Shown: positions 1-4,927, counted from the first letter of the stretch. The stretch: 12,811 nucleotides of DNA from HK-STAS-PATE-36 sp964565615 (GCA_964565615.1 CAZMFO010000021.1:1-12811); one strand, 5' to 3'. Numbers and translations are program-made. Notes: a model not told the origin generated them from the sequence alone.

Positions 1-64
1 AGTTGGTTAGAGCGACGGTTTTGTAAACCGTAGGTCGTGGGTTCGAATCCCTCTGCCGGCTCCA
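1..64 (+). tRNA. tRNA-Thr(UGU), 5' end cut off by window
   Basis: The D-loop remainder, a complete anticodon arm (stem ACGGT/ACCGT, loop TTTGTAA, anticodon TGT), the T arm (GTGGG TTCGAAT CCCTC-like) and the 3' acceptor strand GCCGGC-T-CCA are visible. CCA is genomically encoded. The 5' acceptor strand lies outside the window. It is probably co-transcribed with tRNA-Tyr 89 bp downstream, because no promoter is evident between them. Confidence 0.93.
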
Positions 65-71
65 TTTACAA

Positions 72-151
72 TTTTAGATATACTGCGAGAATATCTAAAA
101 CGCCTGAGGCGAGTCAGGTAGGTGTTCTTTGGCTAACAGATTGTTAGTCAA
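72..151 (+). other. Structured tRNA-Thr/tRNA-Tyr spacer with three hairpins
   Basis: Three stem-loops tile the spacer. The first is TTTTAGATAT (72-81) with ATATCTAAAA (91-100). The second is CCTGA (103-107) with TCAGG (114-118). The third is TTGGCTAACA (129-138) with TGTTAGTCAA (142-151), ending two bases before tRNA-Tyr. They look like processing structures of a dicistronic tRNA transcript. None has the T-run of an intrinsic terminator. Confidence 0.55.
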
Positions 152-153
152 AT

Positions 154-239
154 GCAGGGATAGTGAAGCGGTCAAACACGGCAGACTGTAAATCTGCTGG
201 CTTATGCCTTCGGGGGTTCGAATCCCTCTCCCTGCACCA
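154..239 (+). tRNA. tRNA-Tyr(GUA), integration target of the adjacent element
   Basis: This is a type II tRNA with a long variable arm, as expected for bacterial tRNA-Tyr. Acceptor strands are GCAGGGA (154-160) and TCCCTGC (229-235), the discriminator is A236 and CCA is encoded at 237-239. The anticodon stem is GCAGA/TCTGC (181-185/193-197) with loop CTGTAAA, so the anticodon is GTA (188-190). The last six bases, GCACCA, are the left core of the inserted element, so insertion keeps the tRNA intact. The minus-strand recombinase gene runs antisense through the 3' half and stops at 202-204, in the variable arm. Confidence 0.96.
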
Positions 240-1791
240 GATTAGGATTTTTTCCGGAATTGCCGCCCATTTGGGCGGTTTTTTCTCTGGCAGCGCGTAG
301 CGCCTGCCAGCTGTTCGGAGGGGGGAGAGCGGAAATTAGGCGCGGCGAGAGCCGCGCTTTTTTGTTCTCTAAAAATAGGTTCAATCCTTCAATTTCAGCA
401 AAAGCCTGTTTCATGGCGCTTGGCTCGGCACTTTTTGCAATTCTATTGAGGTCAGCAGCTTGATTTAGCCATTGGCGCATAGGTTCAACCCACGCATTGG
501 CGGCAAGCGTTAGCTTGCCGATTTGTTCCTCTAGCGACTTCTTTTCGCTCATCAGCTCGGCTTGTTTGGCTTTGTAGGTCGCTTGGTCAATATCTTGGTC
601 TAGGTAGCTGTCTAAAAGTCGCTGTAGCTTGCTCTGCAAGCTACTAATCGTGTTTTGCGCGTCAGCGATAAACACGCCAGAGCTTTGCTCTGCTTTCCTT
701 TCGTCCTCGTTCAGTATTATATGCAACTCATCAGCCCACGACTTCGGCAGGGCGTAGCCCTGCAATATGTCCGATAATTGCGTCAGTAATTGCGGTTCGG
801 TTATAGCTGGTTCGGTACATTTAATGATTTTGCTTTTGCGACTGCACCGATAATATACATATTCATGCACATTGCCATTTTTCTGGTGTTTTATCTTCTT
901 TTCGGCAGTTATAGACATATTGCACGCGCCGCAAGTCAGTAAGCCACATAAGGCTTGCGGCGCGTTCTTGGTTTTACGAGTATAGCCGCGCCGCGCTAGC
1001 ACCGTCTGTACTCGGTCATATAAACTTTTCTCAATTATTCCTTTATGTTTGCCCTCGTGTACCTCGCCAGCATAGTAAAAATGCCCGTAGTAGAATGGAT
1101 TTTTCAACATGTGTTTTACTTGGTCTTTCGATAGCAACTTATTGCCCTTGGTTTTTATGCCTTTACTGGCAAGGAATGTAGCGATGTCCTCCAGTCGCTT
1201 GCTGCCAGTTGCGTACAGCTCAAATGCCGCCACGACATGCGGCGCAAGCCGCTTGTCGATCACGATACTTTTTGTCCGTACATCGTTAATATACCCGACA
1301 GGTGCTCTACTGGGGAACTCGCCGCGCCGTACCTTTTGCCGCAAACCCCGCTTTGTATTCTCGGACAGATTATCTACATAGTATTTGCTTTGACTAAATG
1401 CCATTGAGAGCATAAACTTGCCTTGACTGGTATTCTCAAACCAAAAGGTCGGGAACTTCAAGGCCTGCAAACGCATTTCATCTAGCAAGTAAATGATATG
1501 TCCACCGTCCACAGAGTTGCGGGCGAGCCTGTCGGGGTGCCATGACAATATGCCGTTGGCTCTGCCAGCCTCAATATCTTTCATCATGGCATTAAACTTT
1601 TTGCGCCCTGGAGTTTTTGCGGATTGTTTCTCGACAATAACGCCTGCAATTTTCATATTGTTGTCGGCGGCAAACTTGCGTAGCTCCACAATTTGCGCCT
1701 CAACACTCAATACTTGTTTGTCCTCTACGTCGGTGCTTTTACGTACATAGATGTAATACACAAGTTTTATATTTAGTAGTAATTCTTTCAT
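202..1791 (-). CDS. Large serine recombinase (integrase) of the tRNA-Tyr element
   Basis: It integrates and, with a directionality factor, excises DNA through a 5' phosphoserine link. The 529 aa show an N-terminal resolvase domain with the catalytic serine in VRKSTD (S19) and the motif PDRLARN (87-93). A recombinase domain follows (about 150-265, including APVGY). The zinc-ribbon cysteines are C287, C290, C316 and C325, and a lysine/glutamate-rich coiled coil spans about 375-430. The start is supported by GAGGGGG five bases upstream. Residues from about 477 to 519 are encoded by repeat A. The last ten (QGEGFEPPKA) are antisense tRNA-Tyr. In the circle, and from the internal att copy, the gene would instead end RFYAEIRTHFAGKC. 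No terminator follows, so its transcript should run antisense into the tRNAs. Family is certain; tail exchange is inferred. Confidence 0.95.
   Translation of the reverse strand: MKELLLNIKLVYYIYVRKSTDVEDKQVLSVEAQIVELRKFAADNNMKIAGVIVEKQSAKTPGRKKFNAMMKDIEAGRANGILSWHPDRLARNSVDGGHIIYLLDEMRLQALKFPTFWFENTSQGKFMLSMAFSQSKYYVDNLSENTKRGLRQKVRRGEFPSRAPVGYINDVRTKSIVIDKRLAPHVVAAFELYATGSKRLEDIATFLASKGIKTKGNKLLSKDQVKHMLKNPFYYGHFYYAGEVHEGKHKGIIEKSLYDRVQTVLARRGYTRKTKNAPQALCGLLTCGACNMSITAEKKIKHQKNGNVHEYVYYRCSRKSKIIKCTEPAITEPQLLTQLSDILQGYALPKSWADELHIILNEDERKAEQSSGVFIADAQNTISSLQSKLQRLLDSYLDQDIDQATYKAKQAELMSEKKSLEEQIGKLTLAANAWVEPMRQWLNQAADLNRIAKSAEPSAMKQAFAEIEGLNLFLENKKARLSPRLISALPPPNSWQALRAAREKTAQMGGNSGKNPNLVQGEGFEPPKA
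234..239 (+). other. attL core GCACCA
   Basis: The core coincides with the 3' end of tRNA-Tyr. The same hexamer ends the element at 3916-3921 and occurs inverted at 2072-2077, exactly where repeats A and B overlap. Left of base 234 the similarity to the internal junction stops, so the half-site 5' of this point is bacterial (tRNA) and the 3' half belongs to the element. Confidence 0.75.
263..284 (+). terminator. Intrinsic terminator behind tRNA-Tyr
   Basis: The stem is CCGCCC (263-268) with GGGCGG (273-278), the loop is ATTT, and six T follow. It lies 24 bp past the tRNA end inside repeat A, so the element itself supplies it. It would stop tRNA transcription from entering the recombinase module. 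Confidence 0.8.
340..363 (+). terminator. Second intrinsic terminator in repeat A
   Basis: The stem GCGCGGC (340-346) / GCCGCGC (351-357) is perfect, with a GAGA tetraloop and six T (358-363). It backs up the terminator at 263-284. In the opposite, recombinase-sense direction no U-run follows the stem, so it should not cut the recombinase message short. Confidence 0.85.
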
Positions 1792-1921
1792 TGTCGCCCC
1801 CTCAACTTAAATAGCCGCTCCGCTGGACACAATCTGGAAGAACCAAACTGTACGGAACGGCTATATAAGCCTACAAAATATAGCTCTTCTTTATTTGATT
1901 GTGTCCACTCTTATTTTACCA
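1792..1921 (-). promoter_or_regulatory. Recombinase promoter and pseudoknot-like leader
   Basis: On the minus strand an extended -10 TG-G-TAAAAT lies at 1921-1913, placing the transcript start near 1907. The leader of about 115 nt carries two interleaved inverted repeats. TGGACACAATC (1824-1834) pairs with 1897-1907 over 11 perfect bp. ATAGCCGCTCCG (1811-1822) pairs with 1853-1864 over 12 bp; its single mismatch becomes a G-U wobble in the recombinase mRNA. The order B'-A'-B-A fits an H-type pseudoknot. The first arm would begin at the predicted 5' end and the last ends eight bases before the Shine-Dalgarno. It could control recombinase translation. The structure is seen; its function is inferred. 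Confidence 0.6.
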
Positions 1922-1925
1922 TGAA

Positions 1926-1945
1926 CACCGCCGCTTGCGGCGGTG
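1926..1945. repeat. Perfect 9-bp GC-rich hairpin beside repeat A
   Basis: CACCGCCGC (1926-1934) pairs with GCGGCGGTG (1937-1945) around TT. It sits between the recombinase promoter and the inner copy of repeat A, in the place where a -35 box would be. It is unique to this side, since the outer A copy lacks it. Confidence 0.8.
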
Positions 1946-1947
1946 AC

Positions 1948-1971
1948 AAAAAAGCGCGGCTCTCGCCGCGC
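1948..1971 (-). terminator. Intrinsic terminator, leftward, inner repeat A
   Basis: Mirror copy of the terminator at 340-363: a 7-bp GCGCGGC/GCCGCGC stem with the U-run on the minus strand. It would stop cargo-operon transcripts from reading into the recombinase leader. Confidence 0.8.
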
Positions 1972-2026
1972 CTAATTTCCGCTCTCCCCCCTCCGAACAG
2001 CTGGCAGGCGCTACGCGCTGCCAGAG

Positions 2027-2048
2027 AAAAAACCGCCCAAATGGGCGG
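2027..2048 (-). terminator. Intrinsic terminator, leftward, inner repeat A
   Basis: Mirror copy of the terminator at 263-284: a CCGCCC/GGGCGG stem followed by six U on the minus strand. It is the first terminator met by transcripts leaving the hydrolase gene. Confidence 0.78.
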
Positions 2049-2071
2049 CAATTCCGGAAAAAATCCTAATC

Positions 2072-2077
2072 TGGTGC
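2072..2077 (-). other. Core of internal inverted attP copy
   Basis: TGGTGC here is inverted GCACCA and is exactly the overlap of inner repeats A and B. Read on the minus strand the site is AATC-GCACCA-GATT, a small dyad around the core. The right arm matches the element's right end and the left arm matches its left end, which is the expected sequence of a circularised element junction. Confidence 0.75.
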
Positions 2078-2242
2078 GATTTTACGCTGAAATCCGAACC
2101 CATTTCGCAGGCAAATGCTAATCTGAGCCGCGCCGCCTGTCCGCCGTGGGCGGACGCGCCCCACCAGCCGCCCCCTTTGCCTTTTTCTGAGATTTCCCCC
2201 CGCCGAATTTCTTTTTTTAGCTGAAAAGGGGTTGGCTGGTGG
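2072..2242 (-). repeat. Inverted repeat B, inner copy (171 bp)
   Basis: It is identical to the reverse complement of 3751-3921 over 171 bp. Internal structure: a hairpin GTCCGCC (2139-2145) / GGCGGAC (2149-2155), and a wider dyad with CCACCAGCC (2161-2169) and GGCTGGTGG (2234-2242) at its ends. It has no coding content apart from the alternative recombinase tail, which ends at 2121. Confidence 0.97.
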
Positions 2243-2253
2243 GTGCGGTGTCG

Positions 2254-3105
2254 CTATGCGACAAAATCACTAACAACTTCTGTTAGTTTATCCTCAAAAC
2301 CTCTAAAACCATGCGAAGCACCGTCTATAACCGCAATTTGTGTGTTGTCGTTCTTGATTTTCTCAACACGCTCTAACCATCTGTCCATTGTGCCATCAAT
2401 TTGAGTAATGCCAATATCTTCTGTTCCGTAAGGAATAAGCATTGGCAGACTTACTTTTCCAAGTAATACGCCGTCCTCACGCTCACCATAAATGTCCGCG
2501 GAACTACCAGCCTCGCAAATTGTCGGGTAAGTTTGCGCTGAAATGGGCGTTTTATCTAGCCAGCACCCCGCACTCACTAATTCTTGACCTTTGCTTTCAG
2601 CAATGAGTTGCCTTGCTCTTGCCAAATACTCTTGATGCTCTGGTTCGGTGTTCGCCCAGCCAGCCATATCGGTAGGCGCAAGCAAAACAACTTTTTCAAT
2701 GCCAGAAATATCTTGCGTCAACACAAAGTTTACAACTTTGGTGCAACCGAGTGAGTGTCCTTGTAGGATAAACCGCGTTTTGCCGAGTGTTTTCAGATGA
2801 TTTATCGCACCTTGAATATCGTGGACGCTTTCCTCAAAAATCTCAAAACAACTTCCGCCGCGTTTCCAGCCGTCATTTTGGCGAAAATCGCTGATTATAC
2901 CGCGTCCGCGCGTATCAATCGTAAATAGCGAAATATCTTTTTGTTGATACATCTCGCGCAGATTGTCCAAAAAATAGTTTTCGTAACCATTTCCAGACAT
3001 ACCGTGTATGTGGACAACGGCAAGATCGCTGGCTTCATTGTTGAGCCAGCCTTGCAGCTCTACATTGTCGGTGGCGTTGAAACGGACAAAATCTATATTT
3101 GTCAT
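2254..3105 (-). CDS. Alpha/beta hydrolase, element cargo
   Basis: A 283-aa cytoplasmic hydrolase without a signal peptide. The nucleophile elbow G-H-S-L-G is at 116-120 (S118), and an oxyanion-type HGMSGNG is at 34-40. Likely acid and base are D230 (YGTED) and H265 (GASHGF), so the triad appears complete. The N-terminal HIHGMSG and C-terminal GASHGF patterns recall the DUF1749/SidJ-like esterases, but this is a weak assignment and the substrate is unknown. The start overlaps the upstream gene's stop by ATGA, with AGAGGA nine bases upstream, so the two are translationally coupled. The stop is 11 bp from inner repeat B. It is cargo of the integrative element. Confidence 0.88.
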   Translation of the reverse strand: MTNIDFVRFNATDNVELQGWLNNEASDLAVVHIHGMSGNGYENYFLDNLREMYQQKDISLFTIDTRGRGIISDFRQNDGWKRGGSCFEIFEESVHDIQGAINHLKTLGKTRFILQGHSLGCTKVVNFVLTQDISGIEKVVLLAPTDMAGWANTEPEHQEYLARARQLIAESKGQELVSAGCWLDKTPISAQTYPTICEAGSSADIYGEREDGVLLGKVSLPMLIPYGTEDIGITQIDGTMDRWLERVEKIKNDNTQIAVIDGASHGFRGFEDKLTEVVSDFVA

Positions 3106-3647
3106 AACTTAGTTTCCTCTGACAACTTAATGCGCACTTTCTCACTCATAACATTTGTACTAACATAGCCGAGCGCGTCAATATCTGGGTCATACAACTC
3201 AATCATATCTAAGTCGTTGCGAGGGAATACCCTCGCGCCTTTTACGGTTGCACCGTCAATCAGCGATTGTTTCAGTTTGTCGTACTCTGATTGCTCTAAA
3301 TAAAAATCAACATCACCAACTTGTGCGCGGTAAATATCGGGCTTACGAATATACAAATGCGTATAGGTCGTTTCTGGCACATCATCTTGTGCGGGAATAA
3401 CAATCGGTTCGTACAATTCAAAATACTTTTGGTTTGGGTCGTCTGACGGCTTGGCTATCTGTTTTCGTATCTCCACTAATCGGGTGTGCTCGTCATCATA
3501 GTGGCAAAATACACCCATATTACCAGCGTTTGGCAAATACTTGTTAAATGACTGCTTGCACAATTTATAACAGGCAAAATGAATATACTTTATTGCCTCT
3601 AATAGTTCGTCTTGGCTTTGAATAGGAGAAAATCTGTAGAGTTTCAT
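3102..3647 (-). CDS. Unknown 181-aa protein, element cargo, first gene of operon
   Basis: I do not recognise the family. The protein is soluble, with no signal peptide or membrane segment. It is acidic and rich in aromatic residues, with a conserved-looking N-terminus (MKLYRFSPIQSQDELLEAI), cysteines at 26 and 30 in FACYKLCKQ, and another in VFCHYDDEH. It shares an operon with the hydrolase through a 4-bp ATGA overlap, which suggests a joint task. The promoter places the transcript start at the ATG, so no Shine-Dalgarno is expected and none is seen. It could be a sensor, partner or immunity-type protein for the hydrolase, but nothing in the sequence decides this. Confidence 0.82.
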   Translation of the reverse strand: MKLYRFSPIQSQDELLEAIKYIHFACYKLCKQSFNKYLPNAGNMGVFCHYDDEHTRLVEIRKQIAKPSDDPNQKYFELYEPIVIPAQDDVPETTYTHLYIRKPDIYRAQVGDVDFYLEQSEYDKLKQSLIDGATVKGARVFPRNDLDMIELYDPDIDALGYVSTNVMSEKVRIKLSEETKL

Positions 3648-3653
3648 ATCTAT

Positions 3654-3662
3654 ATTTTAACA
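3654..3662 (-). promoter_or_regulatory. Extended -10 promoter of the cargo operon, leaderless
   Basis: On the minus strand TG-T-TAAAAT is followed by six bases and then ATG (3647-3645). The start codon would fall at +1. No -35 box is needed with the TG extension. It lies outside repeat B, so it moves with the cargo if the segment inverts. Confidence 0.7.
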
Positions 3663-3678
3663 GATTTTGCTGTATTCT

Positions 3679-3745
3679 GCGGCTGCGCGCAAGCGCGTCG
3701 GCTATGCCGACTAAAGCCGCGCCGCCTCTACTGCTCCAGCAGTAG
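3679..3745. repeat. Cluster of stem-loops upstream of the cargo promoter
   Basis: An outer stem GCGGCT (3679-3684) / AGCCGC (3715-3720) encloses two hairpins: CGCG/CGCG (3686-3697) and GTCGGC-TAT-GCCGAC (3697-3711). A separate 8-bp hairpin CTACTGCT/AGCAGTAG (3728-3745) follows, six bases before repeat B. No T-run follows any of them. The cluster could be a cruciform, a replication or transfer signal, or a protein-binding site. Confidence 0.6.
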
Positions 3746-3750
3746 GCGAA

Positions 3751-3921
3751 CCACCAGCCAACCCCTTTTCAGCTAAAAAAAGAAATTCGGCGGGGGGAAA
3801 TCTCAGAAAAAGGCAAAGGGGGCGGCTGGTGGGGCGCGTCCGCCCACGGCGGACAGGCGGCGCGGCTCAGATTAGCATTTGCCTGCGAAATGGGTTCGGA
3901 TTTCAGCGTAAAATCGCACCA
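3751..3921 (+). repeat. Inverted repeat B, outer copy and right end of element
   Basis: Exact reverse complement of 2072-2242. It ends in the GCACCA core at 3916-3921; similarity stops at the next base. The stretch between the cargo promoter and the host gene at 3978 is filled by the hairpin cluster, this repeat and the attR flank, with no protein gene. Confidence 0.97.
3916..3921 (+). other. attR core GCACCA
   Basis: Right boundary of the element. Joining the tRNA side of attL to the bases that follow predicts the empty site CTGCACCA-AACACAAG, in which tRNA-Tyr ends normally. Confidence 0.72.
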
Positions 3922-3962
3922 AACACAAGCACTACGAAAGACTTCTTTGGAGGTTATTTGTT

Positions 3963-3971
3963 TGTTATAAT
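3963..3971 (+). promoter_or_regulatory. Extended -10 promoter, leaderless
   Basis: TG-T-TATAAT is followed by six bases and then the ATG at 3978, so the start codon falls at the predicted +1. The hexamer is consensus. No Shine-Dalgarno is present. Confidence 0.75.
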
Positions 3972-3977
3972 TCAGAT

Positions 3978-4328
3978 ATGGAAAACCCGTTCCGTCGGAG
4001 TAAACGACTAAAACAACTTAACGTAGTTCAGGAAGTTGGTCGCGATCCTCTAAGAATCCCCCGGAGCACGCCAATTTGTGAATCCGTAGAGACCGCACTA
4101 AGACTATCTAAAGCAAAACGAGCACTAACCAAAGTACTCCCTCAGCCAATTCGAGACGTATATCCTACAACTCCTGATATACCCAAGCCAGTAAGCATAG
4201 AACAAACAATTGGTGCTATTGGAATAGAATCAGCGGTTAACACAATCGAATTATTGGAAACACTACCTGAAAACCAATCTAACCTAACTCAATCGGAATT
4301 GTCGCACATACCTATCGCTGAAAACTAG
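3978..4328 (+). CDS. Unknown 116-aa protein
   Basis: I do not recognise this protein. It has a basic N-terminal half (MENPFRRSKRLKQ and RLSKAKRALTK), a proline-rich middle (PTTPDIPKPVS) and an acidic C-terminus. No membrane segment or signal peptide is visible. The start is set by an ideally placed extended -10 promoter. It is the first chromosomal gene right of the element. It may be host, or part of an older insertion, because a 12-bp copy of the predicted attachment site lies just after it at 4348-4359. Confidence 0.65.
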   Translation: MENPFRRSKRLKQLNVVQEVGRDPLRIPRSTPICESVETALRLSKAKRALTKVLPQPIRDVYPTTPDIPKPVSIEQTIGAIGIESAVNTIELLETLPENQSNLTQSELSHIPIAEN

Positions 4329-4347
4329 CTCTAATTTTTAGGTAATG

Positions 4348-4359
4348 CTGCACCAAACA
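4348..4359 (+). other. Second copy of predicted attB core, CTGCACCAAACA
   Basis: These 12 bases equal the predicted empty site: the tRNA-Tyr end CTGCACCA plus the AACA that follows attR. The match does not extend further on either side. It may be a footprint of an earlier insertion at the same tRNA, or chance. Confidence 0.35.
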
Positions 4360-4363
4360 ATCA

Positions 4364-4392
4364 TTGACTTCACTATAAATTATTCGTAAAAT
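4364..4392 (+). promoter_or_regulatory. Promoter TTGACT-17-TAAAAT
   Basis: The -35 TTGACT (4364-4369) and -10 TAAAAT (4387-4392) have 17-bp spacing. The predicted start is near 4399, giving a leader of about eight bases before the ATG at 4407. No Shine-Dalgarno is present. Confidence 0.65.
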
Positions 4393-4406
4393 TTACGCAC
4401 AACATT

Positions 4407-4735
4407 ATGAACAATTTTCAAAACAACCTAGAATATAGTCGCGACAGCTGGCAAGAATCTGTCAAACATGATCGCATGCAATTTTTTACAAGCATTTTTT
4501 TATTGCCTCAGCGGGCATAACTCTTATTGGTGTAGGGATTGGAACAATGCTTAAGGGTGATTTGACCGAAGGGGTAAGCGAACTTGTATTCGGAGGCAGT
4601 ATCGCTATTCCGTTTGCTAAAATAGGTTTTGAAGAAGTGAGAGACTATGCGGACTCAACTGCACAGTTAGCTGTCAGTGAGCTCGACTCGATAAACTCAA
4701 AGAAACCTAAGAACAAGAATAGTATTGCTACTTAA
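4407..4735 (+). pseudogene. Split gene for a small membrane protein, -1 frame at a T7 run
   Basis: Frame 0 starts at 4407 and stops at 4520 after 37 residues. Frame -1 continues to 4735 with no break from the run TTTTTTT-A (4495-4502). Joined, they give about 109 aa: a charged N-terminus (MNNFQNNLEYSRDSWQES), a membrane segment of the type FFIASAGITLIGVGIG, a second hydrophobic stretch (ELVFGGSIAIPFAKIGF), then an acidic and lysine-rich tail. The run is T-TTT-TTA in zero-frame phase, the classic -1 slippery heptamer. It could therefore be programmed frameshifting, a one-base deletion or a sequencing error. The promoter upstream serves the frame-0 ATG, which supports one original gene. Family unknown. 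Confidence 0.65.
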
Positions 4736-4927
4736 TTATTTGGGTGTCGTACTCTTATGTAGATATGTAACGATAAGTCTATTGGAGACCAACCTTCGTT
4801 TTTCAATTTCGCCTGTCAGCTTCATACAAACCCATAAATCAAAACGAAGTACTGTGAGTCCAAAACAATATTCTCAAAATAAAATATGTTGTGAAATTGT
4901 TATTTTTGCTTAACCTGACGACTACTT

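Larger units (their letters stand above)
234..365 (+). repeat. Inverted repeat A, outer copy (132 bp)
   Basis: It is identical over 132 bp to the reverse complement of 1946-2077, and mismatches begin directly at both ends. It contains the core, two intrinsic terminators firing rightward, and a hairpin at 287-310 (CTGGCA/TGCCAG outer stem, GCGC/GCGC inner stem). On the minus strand it encodes recombinase residues from about 477 to 519. Confidence 0.97.
1946..2077 (-). repeat. Inverted repeat A, inner copy (132 bp)
   Basis: This is the exact reverse complement of 234-365. Together with 2072-2242 it forms a complete att-like junction in inverted orientation. It lies upstream of the recombinase and still encodes, on the plus strand, the 43-residue C-terminal stretch of the recombinase followed by RFYAEIRTHFAGKC and a stop. 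Confidence 0.97.
234..3921. mobile_element. Integrative element with serine recombinase, two-gene cargo and nested inverted repeats
   Basis: The element is bounded by direct GCACCA copies at 234-239 (the tRNA-Tyr end) and 3916-3921. Order: core, repeat A, recombinase (minus), inverted A, inverted core, inverted B, cargo operon (minus), repeat B, core. It is visibly GC-richer than the AT-rich chromosome to its right. Excision through the cores would give a circle of 3682 bp with two ~297-bp inverted repeats separating unique halves of 1580 bp (recombinase) and 1508 bp (cargo). No excisionase, replication protein, capsid or mobilisation gene is present. Recombinase family and tRNA site are seen directly; boundaries are inferred from the repeats and core. 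Confidence 0.85.

Noticed and set aside
260..1750. Plus-strand frames at 260-463, 1109-1381 and 1493-1750
   Set aside because: They are antisense shadows of the recombinase gene, lacking ribosome sites; the first crosses two strong terminators.
234..2077. Recombinase plus the A repeats as a stand-alone insertion sequence with terminal inverted repeats
   Set aside because: There is no transposase (DDE or HUH) and no target duplication around 234-2077 alone. The exact overlap of A and B at the core fits an att junction better. A two-step origin cannot be excluded.
1921..2121. Plus-strand 66-codon frame sharing 43 residues with the recombinase C-terminus
   Set aside because: It is the inner copy of repeat A read in the same frame as the recombinase tail. 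It has no promoter or ribosome site of its own. It is useful only as a record of the alternative tail.
1946..2242. Inverted chimera from whole-genome amplification or misassembly as the cause of the repeats
   Set aside because: An amplification chimera would have to create a junction with both outer arms meeting exactly at the core, with unique sequence on each side. This is unlikely, but only long reads can exclude it.
4725..4913. 62-codon frame between the split membrane gene and the gene at 4928
   Set aside because: Composition is not protein-like, there is no ribosome site or suitably placed promoter, and it overlaps the end of the split gene.
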